Assembly (NCBI GenBank): GCA_046295975.1
Contig: JBKBMG010000004.1
Location: 62,001 to 126,000, forward strand
Length of the DNA stretch: 64,000 nucleotides
Source: UBA2357 sp046295975
GTDB taxonomy: Bacteria; Pseudomonadota; Gammaproteobacteria; Burkholderiales; Rhodocyclaceae
Reading direction: 5' to 3'
Part shown: positions 17,920 through 26,409 of the stretch, one piece after another
Numbering within the stretch: position 1 is the stretch's first letter
Layout of the letters: the number at the start of each line of letters is the position of its first letter
The notes under the pieces: model-generated
Told to the model about the DNA's origin: nothing
Database searches by the model: none
What the model saw: the letters and a program-made list of their open reading frames with translations, nothing else
Position numbers and translations under genes: made by a program

Positions 17920-19083
17920 ATGAGCGCCATGAAAGCCTCGCCGTTTGCCTCCATGACGCTGCAAGACGCTGGCGCGACCCAGTCCAGTCAGATCGCCATC
18001 CCAACGCTGTTCATGCGCGGTGGTACTTCGCGCGGGCCGTTCTTCAGGGAAGAAGACTTGCCGGCCGACGTGGCCGAGCGCGATCGGGTGTTGCTTGCGG
18101 TGATGGGTTCGCCCGACCGTCGCCAGATCGACGGCCTGGGGGGTGCGCATCCGCTGACCAGCAAGGTCGGCATCGTGCGCAAGAGCGCAGTGGCGGGGGT
18201 CGATCTCGATTTCCTCTTCGCCCAACTCCAGCCCGACAAGGACACGGTAGACACCACCCCCAACTGCGGCAACATGCTCGCCGCGGTGGTGCCCTTCGCG
18301 CTGGAGACCGGCATGGTGTCGGCCCGGGGCGACACCACCACGCTGCGCGTGCTCACCCTCAACACCGACATGCAGTGCGACATCACGGTGCAGACGCCCG
18401 GTGGGCAGGTGAGCTATGCGGGGGAGGCGCGCATCGACGGCGTGCCGGGCACGTCCGCCCCCATCAAGATCAACTTCCTGGATACCGCCGGCTCGGTATG
18501 TGCGGGGCTGCTGCCTACCGGCAACGTGCGCGACGTGATCGACGGGGTGGAAGTCACCTGCATCGACAACGGCATGCCGCTGGTGATCTTCCGCGCCGAG
18601 GCGGTCGGGCGCAGCGGCTACGAGACGGTGGCCGAGCTCAATGCAGACACTGAATTGAAGACCCGTATCGAGCGCCTGCGCATCGCCTGCGGCCACGCCA
18701 TGGGGCTGGGCGACGTCACCAACAGGAACTACCCCAAGATGACCCTCGTCGCGCCGCCGCGCGAGGGCGGCAGCCTCACCACCCGAAGCTTCATTCCCCA
18801 CGTCTGCCACGACGCCATCGGCGTGCTGGCTGCGGTCACCGTCGGCACCGCCTGCGTGCTCAAGGGCTCGGTCACCGAGGGCATCGCGGCGGTGCCGGAA
18901 GGAAACCTCAAGACGGTGTCCGTGGAGCATCCCACCGGTGAGTTTTCGGTGGAGCTCGAGGTGGATCCCGAACATCCCCAGAACGTCACCCGCGCGGCGC
19001 TGCTGCGCACCGCACGGCTCATCATGCGCGGCGAGGTCATGGTCCCCGCTGCGATCTGGACCCAGCAAGGAGAACAAGCGTGA
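17920..19083 (+). CDS. galD: 4-oxalomesaconate tautomerase (PrpF/GalD/LigU family)
   Basis: 387 residues of the PrpF isomerase family. MRGGTSRGPFF near residue 28 and the DTTPNCGNMLAA segment with the active-site Cys region are characteristic. The enzyme isomerises the keto/enol or double-bond form of 4-oxalomesaconate so that it can be hydrated by LigJ. ATGs at 17920 and 17929 are both possible; neither has a strong ribosome site. Its stop overlaps the GTG start of the hydratase gene. GalD of Pseudomonas and LigU of Sphingobium are functional relatives; which double-bond isomer is used cannot be told from this sequence. Confidence 0.88.
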   Translation: MSAMKASPFASMTLQDAGATQSSQIAIPTLFMRGGTSRGPFFREEDLPADVAERDRVLLAVMGSPDRRQIDGLGGAHPLTSKVGIVRKSAVAGVDLDFLFAQLQPDKDTVDTTPNCGNMLAAVVPFALETGMVSARGDTTTLRVLTLNTDMQCDITVQTPGGQVSYAGEARIDGVPGTSAPIKINFLDTAGSVCAGLLPTGNVRDVIDGVEVTCIDNGMPLVIFRAEAVGRSGYETVAELNADTELKTRIERLRIACGHAMGLGDVTNRNYPKMTLVAPPREGGSLTTRSFIPHVCHDAIGVLAAVTVGTACVLKGSVTEGIAAVPEGNLKTVSVEHPTGEFSVELEVDPEHPQNVTRAALLRTARLIMRGEVMVPAAIWTQQGEQA

Positions 19084-20105
19084 TCATCGACATCCACGGC
19101 CACTACACCACCGCGCCCAAGGCGCTGGAGGATTGGCGGAACCGCCAGATTGCCGGGATCAAGGACCCCTCCGCGAAGCCCTCGGTCGCCGAGTTGCGAA
19201 TCTCGGACGACGAGTTGCGCGACAGCATCGAAACCAACCAGCTCGCCAAAATGAAGGAGCGCGGCTCGGACCTCACCATCTTCAGCCCGCGGGCGAGCTT
19301 CATGGCTCACCACATCGGCGATTTCGAGGTGTCCTCCACCTGGGCGGCGATCTGCAACGAGCTTTGCTACCGGGTCGCCGAGCTCTTCCCGGAACATTTC
19401 ATCGGCGCCGCCATGCTGCCTCAGTCGCCAGGCGTGGATCCCGCGAGCTGCGTGCCCGAGATCGAGAAATGCGTGAAGGAGTACGGCTTCGTCGCCATCA
19501 ACCTCAATCCTGATCCCTCGGGCGGCCACTGGACCAGCCCACCGCTGACCGACCGCCAGTGGTACCCCATCTACGAGAAGATGGTCGAGCTGGACATCCC
19601 GGCGATGATCCACGTCAGCACCAGTTGCAACGCCTGCTTCCACACCACCGGTGCTCACTACATCAACGCCGACACCACCGCGGTGATGCAGCTGATCCAG
19701 GGGGACCTCTTCAAGGACTTTCCCACGCTGAAGTTCGTCATCCCCCACGGCGGCGGCGCCGCGCCCTACCACTGGGGCCGTTATCGGGGCCTGGCGCAGG
19801 AACTGAAGAAGCCGTTGCTGAAGGACCACCTGCTCAACAACCTGTTCTTCGACACCTGCGTGTACCACCAGCCGGGTATCGACCTGCTGACCCGCGTGAT
19901 CCCGGTGGAAAACGTGCTCTTCGCCTCCGAGATGATCGGTGCGGTGCGTGGCATCGACCCGGAGACCGGGCACTACTACGACGACACCAAGCGCTACATC
20001 GAGGCGGCAAGCCTGACCGCCGAGGAGCGCTACAAGATCTACGAAGGCAACGCCCGTCGCGTCTATCCGCGGCTGGATGCCGCGCTCAAGGCCCAGGGCC
20101 GCTAA
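19080..20105 (+). CDS. ligJ: 4-oxalomesaconate hydratase (amidohydrolase fold)
   Basis: 341 residues. IDIHGHY at 3-9 is the metal-binding HxH motif on strand 1 of the amidohydrolase barrel; MIHVST, VIPHGGGA and FASEMIG carry further ligand positions. LigJ hydrates 4-oxalomesaconate to 4-carboxy-4-hydroxy-2-oxoadipate. The start is GTG overlapping the previous stop by 4 bp, implying translational coupling. Its length, the CxxCFHTTGAHY loop and the position before the CHA aldolase gene agree with LigJ/PmdE-type enzymes rather than ACMS decarboxylase. Confidence 0.93.
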   Translation: MIIDIHGHYTTAPKALEDWRNRQIAGIKDPSAKPSVAELRISDDELRDSIETNQLAKMKERGSDLTIFSPRASFMAHHIGDFEVSSTWAAICNELCYRVAELFPEHFIGAAMLPQSPGVDPASCVPEIEKCVKEYGFVAINLNPDPSGGHWTSPPLTDRQWYPIYEKMVELDIPAMIHVSTSCNACFHTTGAHYINADTTAVMQLIQGDLFKDFPTLKFVIPHGGGAAPYHWGRYRGLAQELKKPLLKDHLLNNLFFDTCVYHQPGIDLLTRVIPVENVLFASEMIGAVRGIDPETGHYYDDTKRYIEAASLTAEERYKIYEGNARRVYPRLDAALKAQGR

Positions 20106-20117
20106 GGAGACGACCTC

Positions 20118-20807
20118 ATGTCCATCAACAACCTCGGTGTCGTCCGTCGCCATATCGAGCGCACCGACCCGGAAACCGTGGCGCGGTTGGCCAAGTTCGG
20201 CGTGGCCACCGTTCACGAAGCCTTTGGCCGCGCCGGTTTGATGAAACCCACCATCCGGCCCATTTATGCCGGCGCCCACCTGTGTGGTACCGCCGTCACG
20301 GTGCTGCTGCAGCCGGGTGACAACTGGATGCTGCACGTGGCGGCCGAACAGATCCGCCCGGGCGACGTGGTCGTCGCGGGCTGCACCGCCGACAGCACCG
20401 ACGGCTTTTTCGGCGATCTGCTTGCCACCTCTTACCGCGCGCGTGGTGCGGTGGGCTCGGTCATCGACGGCGGCGTGCGCGACGTGAAGGACCTCACCGC
20501 CATGGGCTTCCCGGTGTTCAGCCGGGCGATTCACGCCAAGGGGTGCACCCGCGCCACATTGGGTTCGGTGAATATTCCGGTGGTGTGCGCCGGGGCCCTG
20601 GTGAATCCTGGCGACGTAGTCGTGGCCGACGACGACGGCGTGGTGGTGGTGCCGCGCGAAGTGGCGGCCCGTGTGGCCGACGCGGCCGAAGCCCGCGAGG
20701 CCAACGAAAGCGCCAAGCGCGCGCGGTTTGCCGCTGGCGAACTGGGGCTGGACATGTACCAGTTGCGCGAGCCGCTCGAAAAAGCCGGCCTCCGGTACAT
20801 CGACTGA
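20118..20807 (+). CDS. ligK: 4-carboxy-4-hydroxy-2-oxoadipate aldolase (RraA-like fold)
   Basis: 229 residues, the family length. GVATVHEAFGRAGLM near the start and VIDGGVRDVKDL near 115 (GGxRD, Mg2+-pyruvate site) are diagnostic of LigK/PmdF/ProA aldolases. The enzyme splits CHA into pyruvate and oxaloacetate, ending the protocatechuate 4,5-cleavage pathway; family members also decarboxylate oxaloacetate. A strong AAGGAGA ribosome site precedes the ATG, 12 bp after ligJ. Confidence 0.94.
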   Translation: MSINNLGVVRRHIERTDPETVARLAKFGVATVHEAFGRAGLMKPTIRPIYAGAHLCGTAVTVLLQPGDNWMLHVAAEQIRPGDVVVAGCTADSTDGFFGDLLATSYRARGAVGSVIDGGVRDVKDLTAMGFPVFSRAIHAKGCTRATLGSVNIPVVCAGALVNPGDVVVADDDGVVVVPREVAARVADAAEAREANESAKRARFAAGELGLDMYQLREPLEKAGLRYID

Positions 20808-20819
20808 GCGGGGCGCGAC

Positions 20820-21812
20820 ATGGCCACGCTGCATCACCCCCTCGAATGGCGCATCGGTCTCGTCGGCTACGGCGAGGTCGGGCGCATTCTTGCCGAGGAT
20901 CTGCGTGCCCAGGGGCTGCGGGTTGCCGCCTACGATCGCAAGCTCGGCGGCGGCGAAGAGGCTGCGCTGGTTGAACACGCCGGCCGGCACGGTGTCACCC
21001 TCGCGGCCTCGCACGCCGCCCTGGCGGCCGGCGCGGACCTGATCATCTCGGCGGTGACCGCCGATCAGACCGTCGCGGTGGCCTCCGCCTGCGTGCCAGG
21101 CGTGCGCGCCGGAAGTTGGTTTCTGGACCTCAACTCGGCCTCGCCGGGCGAGAAAATACGCGCCGCCGGCCTGGTGGATGCGGCCTCCGCGCACTATGTG
21201 GAAGCCGCGGTGATGACTTCCGTGCCGCCCTACCGGATTCGCGTGCCCATGCTGCTGGGGGGCGCCGATGCCGCGCAACTGGCACCGGCGCTCGCGGCCT
21301 TCGGTTTCGAGGCGCGGCTGGCGTCGGCGCGCCTGGGCGTGGCGTCGGCCACCAAGATGTGCCGCAGCATCATGATCAAGGGCCTGGAAGCGATGGTGAT
21401 CGAGAGCTTCACTGCCGCCCGCGCCTACGGCGTGGAGGACGCGGTGCTGGCTTCGCTCGCCGAGACCTTCCCAGGTATCGACTGGGAGCGGCAAGGCGCC
21501 TACTTCTTCCAGCGCGTCATCGAGCACGGCCGTCGGCGTGCCGAGGAGGTGCGGGAGGTGGCACGTACGGTGCGCGAAGCCGGGCTGGAGCCCTGGTCGG
21601 CCACGGCGACCGCCGAACGCCAGGCCTGCATGGCGGACTTGGCGGACGACGGCGTGTTCGGCCAGCGCGGCACCGCCGGCTTCGCGCGCAGCCCGGACTG
21701 GCGCACCGAAGCCGACCGCCTGCTCGAATACCGTCAGCGTCGCGCGGCGAACCGGGCAGGGGACACGGCGTCGCAGCCCGGGCGGGCGTCGGTCGCCGCG
21801 GGGGCAGGCTGA
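20820..21812 (+). CDS. 6PGDH/3-hydroxyisobutyrate-dehydrogenase-like protein with DUF1932 C-terminal domain
   Basis: 330 residues. The N-terminal Rossmann GLVGYGEVGRIL (13-24) binds NAD(P), followed by LNSASPGEK, which replaces the substrate-binding DAPVSGG-type loop, and KMCRSIMIKGLEAMVIE with the catalytic-Lys region. The C-terminal domain fits DUF1932. The gene is embedded between ligK and ligI with a 1-bp overlap (TGATG) to ligI, so it is co-expressed with the pathway although no step of the classic route needs it. It may reduce a keto intermediate or detoxify a dead-end product. The C-terminal tail after about residue 300 is low-complexity. Confidence 0.85.
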   Translation: MATLHHPLEWRIGLVGYGEVGRILAEDLRAQGLRVAAYDRKLGGGEEAALVEHAGRHGVTLAASHAALAAGADLIISAVTADQTVAVASACVPGVRAGSWFLDLNSASPGEKIRAAGLVDAASAHYVEAAVMTSVPPYRIRVPMLLGGADAAQLAPALAAFGFEARLASARLGVASATKMCRSIMIKGLEAMVIESFTAARAYGVEDAVLASLAETFPGIDWERQGAYFFQRVIEHGRRRAEEVREVARTVREAGLEPWSATATAERQACMADLADDGVFGQRGTAGFARSPDWRTEADRLLEYRQRRAANRAGDTASQPGRASVAAGAG

Positions 21813-22819
21813 TGTCCGACACGCCTGGCATGCCTGCGGATGGTATGTCCCAGGCGCAAGACGCTACGACAAAATCTGGAATGGACCCACAACGAATGGA
21901 TTCGCAACGCTTCGAAAAAACGCCGGGCTGGCTGGATTGGTACGCAGGGCCGACGCAGCCCCAGTTCCGGGTGCCCGACGGCGCGGTGGACGCACATTGC
22001 CACGTATTCGGCCCGGGGGCGGAGTTTCCGTACGCTGCCGAGCGCAAATACACGCCTTGCGACGCAAGCAAGGCGCAGCTTTTCGCGCTGCGCGACCACC
22101 TGGGTTTTGCCCGCAACGTGATCGTACAGGCCACCTGCCACGGCGCCGACAACCGTGCCATGGCCGATGCCTGCCGTGCCGCGGGGGGCAAGGCGCGCGG
22201 CGTGGCCACGGTGCGCCGCAGCGTGAGCGATGAGGAATTGCGCGACCTCCACGCGGCGGGCGTACGCGGGGTGCGCTTCAACTTCGTCAAGCGCCTGGTG
22301 GATTTCACCCCGCGCGACGAATTGCTGGAGATCGCCCACCGCATCGCGCCGATGGGCTGGCATGTGGTGATTTACTTCGAGGCGCAGGACCTGCCCGAGC
22401 TATGGGAGTTCTTTACCGCCTTGCCGACCGTCGTCGTCGTCGATCACATGGGCCGGCCGGACGTGACCAAGCCGGTGGACGGCCCGGAGTTCGAACTGTT
22501 CGTGAAGTTCATGCGCGACAATCCCAAGGTCTGGAGCAAGGTGAGCTGCCCCGAGCGCTTGTCGGTGAGCGGCCCGGCCGCGCGGGACGGCGAGCGCGCC
22601 GCCTATCGCGACGTCGTGCCGTTCGCGCGGCGCATCGTCGAGACCTTCCCGGACCGTGTGCTGTGGGGGACCGACTGGCCGCATCCCAACCTGAAGGACC
22701 ACATGCCCGACGACGGCCTGCTGGTCGACTTCATCCCCCACATCGCGGTCACGCCCGAGTTGCAGCGCAAACTGCTGGTGGACAATCCGATGCGGCTGTA
22801 CTGGCCGGAGGAATGCTAG
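21812..22819 (+). CDS. ligI: 2-pyrone-4,6-dicarboxylate lactonase
   Basis: 335 residues, with an N-terminal extension of about 40 residues before the conserved core. DAHCHVFGPG (about 54-63) is the signature HxH loop; VDHMGRPD and WGTDWPHPN carry later active-site residues. LigI hydrolyses 2-pyrone-4,6-dicarboxylate, the LigC product, to 4-oxalomesaconate. The ATG overlaps the upstream stop. Internal Met codons could give a shorter start (for example in GMDPQRM), since the first 30 residues are not conserved-looking. Confidence 0.94.
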   Translation: MSDTPGMPADGMSQAQDATTKSGMDPQRMDSQRFEKTPGWLDWYAGPTQPQFRVPDGAVDAHCHVFGPGAEFPYAAERKYTPCDASKAQLFALRDHLGFARNVIVQATCHGADNRAMADACRAAGGKARGVATVRRSVSDEELRDLHAAGVRGVRFNFVKRLVDFTPRDELLEIAHRIAPMGWHVVIYFEAQDLPELWEFFTALPTVVVVDHMGRPDVTKPVDGPEFELFVKFMRDNPKVWSKVSCPERLSVSGPAARDGERAAYRDVVPFARRIVETFPDRVLWGTDWPHPNLKDHMPDDGLLVDFIPHIAVTPELQRKLLVDNPMRLYWPEEC

Positions 22820-22945
22820 AGAACATGCGTGCTGCGTGCCCGCATGGCACTACAGCGCCACGGCAAGCAGTTGCGGCGCCGCAAGGCGGGCGACTCCCGG
22901 CCCCGACGGAGAGCAGGGCGCATCGCAATACAAGGAGACGAACAC

Positions 22946-23395
22946 ATGGCGTTGGACAAGCCGTACAAGGACGTACCCGGCACGACGATTTTCGATGCCG
23001 AGCAATCGCGCAAGGGCTACTGGCTCAACCAGTTCTGCGTGTCGTTGATGCGGGCGGACAACCGTGTCCGTTTCAAGGCGGACGAGCGGGCCTATCTCGA
23101 CGAGTGGCCGATGACCGAAGCGCAGAAGGAAGCGGTGCTGGCGCGCGACCTCAATCGCTGCATCGCATTGGGCGGAAACATCTACTTTCTTGCCCGCATC
23201 GGCGCGACCGACGGCAAGAGCTTCCAGCAGATGGCCGGCAGCATGACCGGCATGACCGAGGAGGAGTATCGCGACATGATGATGCGCGGCGGGCGTTCGC
23301 CCGAGGGCAATCGCTACATTGGCGAAGACGGTGACGCGCAGGCGCATCGCCAGCCGCAGGGCGCCGCCGGACGGCAGCAGCGGGGGGAAAGCTGA
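22946..23395 (+). CDS. ligA: Protocatechuate 4,5-dioxygenase, alpha subunit
   Basis: 149 residues, small helical subunit that caps the active site of LigB. Motifs include GTTIFDAEQSRKGYWLNQFC and MTGMTEEEYRDMMMRGGRSPEGN. The start follows AAGGAGA. A Gln/Arg-rich tail of about 20 residues extends past the conserved region. One base separates its stop from the beta-subunit start, consistent with 1:1 expression of the alpha2beta2 enzyme. Confidence 0.95.
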   Translation: MALDKPYKDVPGTTIFDAEQSRKGYWLNQFCVSLMRADNRVRFKADERAYLDEWPMTEAQKEAVLARDLNRCIALGGNIYFLARIGATDGKSFQQMAGSMTGMTEEEYRDMMMRGGRSPEGNRYIGEDGDAQAHRQPQGAAGRQQRGES

Positions 23396-23396
23396 C

Positions 23397-24281
23397 ATGG
23401 CCCGCATCAGCGCTTCCGTCTACACCTCCCACGTACCGGCCATCGGCGCCGCCCTGGATCTGGGCAAGGCCCGCGAGGCCTACTGGCAGCCGCTGTTCGC
23501 CGGCTACGAACCGTCCAAGGCGTGGATCAAGGACAACACGCCCGACGTGATCTTCCTGGTCTACAACGACCACGCGACGGCTTTCAATCTCGATCTGATC
23601 CCGACCTTCGCGATCGGTACCGGGGCCGAGTTCGCGGTGGCCGACGAAGGCTGGGGACCACGGCCAGTGCCCAAGGTGGTCGGCCATCCCGAGCTGGCGT
23701 CGCACATTGCCCAGTCGGTCATCCAGGACGATTTCGACCTCACCATCGTCAACCGCATGGACGTCGATCACGGCTTGACCGTGCCGCTGTCGCTGATGTT
23801 CGGCATACCCGCCATCGACGCGCCCGAGACGCCGGCGGCTGCCGCCTGGCCGTGCCCGGTGATCCCCTTCGCCGTGAACGTGGTGCAGTACCCGGTGCCG
23901 TCGGGCCGGCGCTGCTTTGCGCTCGGCCAGGCGATCCGTCGTGCGGTCGAATCCTTCGATGCGCCACTCAAGGTCCAGATCTGGGGCACCGGCGGCATGA
24001 GCCACCAGTTGCAGGGACCACGTGCCGGCTTGATCAACCGCGAGTGGGACAACCGCTTCCTCGATCGCCTGATCACCGAGCCGGCAGCACTCGCCGAAGT
24101 GCCGCACATCGAGTACGTGCGGGAAGCTGGTTCCGAAGGCATCGAACTGGTGATGTGGCTGATCGCGCGCGGCGCCATGAGCGACGTTGCCGGCGGCGCG
24201 GCGCCGGGCGTGCGCCACCGTTTCTACCACGTGCCCGCGTCGAACACCGCGGTCGGGCACCTGATTTTGGAGAATTCATGA
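23397..24281 (+). CDS. ligB: Protocatechuate 4,5-dioxygenase, beta (catalytic) subunit
   Basis: 294 residues of the type II extradiol (LigB) family. SHVPAIG near residue 11 has the first Fe ligand His, YNDHATAF near 57 the second, and a later Glu completes the 2-His-1-Glu site; GTGGMSHQLQG near 200 holds the catalytic His region. It cleaves protocatechuate between C4 and C5 to 4-carboxy-2-hydroxymuconate-6-semialdehyde. The stop overlaps the ligC start (ATGA). Confidence 0.96.
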   Translation: MARISASVYTSHVPAIGAALDLGKAREAYWQPLFAGYEPSKAWIKDNTPDVIFLVYNDHATAFNLDLIPTFAIGTGAEFAVADEGWGPRPVPKVVGHPELASHIAQSVIQDDFDLTIVNRMDVDHGLTVPLSLMFGIPAIDAPETPAAAAWPCPVIPFAVNVVQYPVPSGRRCFALGQAIRRAVESFDAPLKVQIWGTGGMSHQLQGPRAGLINREWDNRFLDRLITEPAALAEVPHIEYVREAGSEGIELVMWLIARGAMSDVAGGAAPGVRHRFYHVPASNTAVGHLILENS

Positions 24282-25240
24282 CCATGGCTGACACCCTCAA
24301 GGTTGCGCTGGCGGGCGCTGGCGCCTTTGGCATCAAGCACCTGGACGGCATTCGCAACATCGCCGGGGTCGAGGTCGTCTCGCTGGTCGGACGCGAGCTC
24401 GACAAGACCCGCGAGGTGGCACGCCAGTATGGCGTCGGCCACGTCACCACCGACCTCGCCGAAAGCCTCGCCTTGCCCGGGCTGGATGCGGTGATCCTTT
24501 GCACACCCACCCAGATGCATGCCGAACAGGCCATCCAGTGCCTGAACGCGGGCAAGCATGTTCAAGTGGAGATTCCCCTGTGTGACCGCCTCGCCGATGG
24601 CGAGGCGGTGCTGCAACTGCAGCAGCGCAGTGGCCTGGTGGCCATGGTCGGCCACACCCGCCGTTTCAACCCCAGCCACCAGTGGATACACCGCAAGGTC
24701 GAGGCGGGCACGTTCAACATCCAGCAGATGGACGTGCAGACCTATTTCTTCCGCCGCAGCAACATGAATGCGCTGGGCCAGCCGCGCAGCTGGACCGACC
24801 ATCTGCTGTGGCATCACGCCGCGCACACGGTGGACCTGTTTGCCTACCAGAGCGGCGGCCGCATCGTGCAGGCCAACGCCGTCCAGGGACCCATCCATCC
24901 GGAACTGGGCATTGCGATGGACATGTCCATCCAGTTGAAGAGCAGCACCGGGGCGATCTGCACGCTGTCGCTGTCGTTCAACAACGAGGGGCCACTGGGC
25001 ACCTTCTTCCGCTACATCGGCGACACCGGCACCTATATCGCGCGCTACGACGACCTGGTGAACGGCAAGGAGGAGAAGATCGACGTCTCGGCGGTGGATG
25101 TGTCGATGAACGGCATCGAACTGCAGGATCGCGAATTCTTCGCTGCGATCCGCGAAGGGCGCGAGCCCAACGCGAGCGTCGCGCAGGTGTTCGACTGCTA
25201 CCGGGTGCTCCACGACCTGGAGCGCCAACTCGCCGGTTGA
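24278..25240 (+). CDS. ligC: 4-carboxy-2-hydroxymuconate-6-semialdehyde dehydrogenase
   Basis: 320 residues, GFO/IDH/MocA family. The GAGAFGIKHLDG Rossmann motif is near 13-24, and a EIPLCD motif near residue 105 takes the place of the EKP motif. LigC oxidises the hemiacetal of CHMS to 2-pyrone-4,6-dicarboxylate with NAD(P)+. It overlaps ligB by 4 bp. Its neighbours ligA/ligB/ligI fix its role beyond what the fold alone would allow. Confidence 0.95.
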   Translation: MTMADTLKVALAGAGAFGIKHLDGIRNIAGVEVVSLVGRELDKTREVARQYGVGHVTTDLAESLALPGLDAVILCTPTQMHAEQAIQCLNAGKHVQVEIPLCDRLADGEAVLQLQQRSGLVAMVGHTRRFNPSHQWIHRKVEAGTFNIQQMDVQTYFFRRSNMNALGQPRSWTDHLLWHHAAHTVDLFAYQSGGRIVQANAVQGPIHPELGIAMDMSIQLKSSTGAICTLSLSFNNEGPLGTFFRYIGDTGTYIARYDDLVNGKEEKIDVSAVDVSMNGIELQDREFFAAIREGREPNASVAQVFDCYRVLHDLERQLAG

Positions 25241-25290
25241 GCCACGCTCGCCACCCCACGCCAACGCGGATTCAAAGGAGCCAGCAAGCG

Positions 25291-26286
25291 ATGCAACAAC
25301 GCCGCCTCGGACCCTTCCCGGTCGGTGCCATCGGCCTCGGCTGCATGAACCTGTCGCACGCCTACGGCGCCGCGCCGCCGCGTGAGGCGGCTGCGGCCTT
25401 GTTGCGACGGGCGCTCGACTGCGGCATCGCGCATTTCGACACCGCAGCCCTGTATGGTTTCGGCGCCAACGAAACGCTGCTCGGCGAGGTGCTGGCGCCG
25501 TTCCGCTCGCGCTTCACCCTGGCGAGCAAGTGCGGCATGACCGGCGTGGATGGCAAGCGCGTCATCGACGGCCGCCCCGACACGCTCCGCCGCACCTGCG
25601 ACGAGGCCTTGACGCGTCTGCGTACCGAGGTGATCGACCTCTACTACCTGCACCGCTGGGACAAACAGGTACCGATCGAGGATAGTGTCGGCGCCCTGGC
25701 CGATCTCGTGCAGGCAGGCAAGATCCGGGCGATCGGCCTGTCCGAGGTATCGGCCACGACGTTGCGGCGCGCCCACGCGGTGCATCCGGTCGCTGCGGTG
25801 CAGTCCGAGTATTCCCTATGGACGCGCGAGCCCGAGATCGCGGTGCTGGACGCCTGCCGCGAACTGGGGGTGACCTTCGTCGCCTTCAGTCCGCTCGGAC
25901 GGGGCTTTCTCGCGGGCGCCCTGGCCAGCGCCGAGGACGTCGACCGCCTCGACACCAAGGACATCCGCCGCGCCATGCCGCGTTTCCAGCACGAACACCT
26001 GGCGGCCAACCTGCGGTTGTTCGACGCGCTGCGGGAGCTGGCCAGGCAGTGCGATCTCAGCCCGGCGCAATTGGCGCTGGCGTGGCTGCTCACGCGCGGC
26101 GAACACGTGCTGCCGATACCCGGCACCACCGCAATCGCGCACCTGGAGGAAAACCTCTCGGCCGCTGAGATTGTGCTCGATCCCGCGGTGGTGGCGCGAC
26201 TCGATGCGCTCATCAACCGCGATACGGTGTCGGGGCCCAGATACGCGGCGACCACTCAGATGGAGATAGATACCGAGGCGTTTTGA
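25291..26286 (+). CDS. Aldo/keto reductase
   Basis: 331 residues. GLGCMNLSHAYG (near 16), FDTAALYGFGANE with the catalytic Asp and Tyr, LASKCG with the Lys, and DLYYLHRWD with the His complete the AKR tetrad; the LPIPGT motif near the end contacts NADP. It resembles the YghZ/AKR13-type oxidoreductases. It follows ligC by 50 bp with its own AAAGGAG site and is probably part of the operon. Function in protocatechuate degradation is not established; reduction of a stray aldehyde such as CHMS or vanillin is one possibility. Confidence 0.85.
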   Translation: MQQRRLGPFPVGAIGLGCMNLSHAYGAAPPREAAAALLRRALDCGIAHFDTAALYGFGANETLLGEVLAPFRSRFTLASKCGMTGVDGKRVIDGRPDTLRRTCDEALTRLRTEVIDLYYLHRWDKQVPIEDSVGALADLVQAGKIRAIGLSEVSATTLRRAHAVHPVAAVQSEYSLWTREPEIAVLDACRELGVTFVAFSPLGRGFLAGALASAEDVDRLDTKDIRRAMPRFQHEHLAANLRLFDALRELARQCDLSPAQLALAWLLTRGEHVLPIPGTTAIAHLEENLSAAEIVLDPAVVARLDALINRDTVSGPRYAATTQMEIDTEAF

Positions 26287-26293
26287 ACCCGAT

Positions 26294-26322
26294 ACCACGG
26301 CGCCGGCCATCGGCGCCGTGGT
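26294..26322 (+). terminator. Strong hairpin between aldo/keto reductase and TRAP genes
   Basis: ACCACGGCGCCG (26294-26305) pairs perfectly with CGGCGCCGTGGT (26311-26322), a 12-bp stem with a 5-nt loop. There is no T-tract, so it may act as a partial terminator or processing site that sets transporter expression apart from enzyme expression. Confidence 0.6.
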
Positions 26323-26409
26323 GATCGCAGGGCCGGAGCGCGGCGTTGCCCGTTCCGTATACAAGAAGCATCCGCGCATCAGCGCGGACGACCACGAGGA
26401 GACAACCTG

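Noticed and set aside
18729..21527. 932-aa minus-strand open frame opposite the lig genes
   Set aside because: It is an antisense shadow in high-GC DNA; every part is covered on the other strand by well-recognised genes with overlapping starts and stops.
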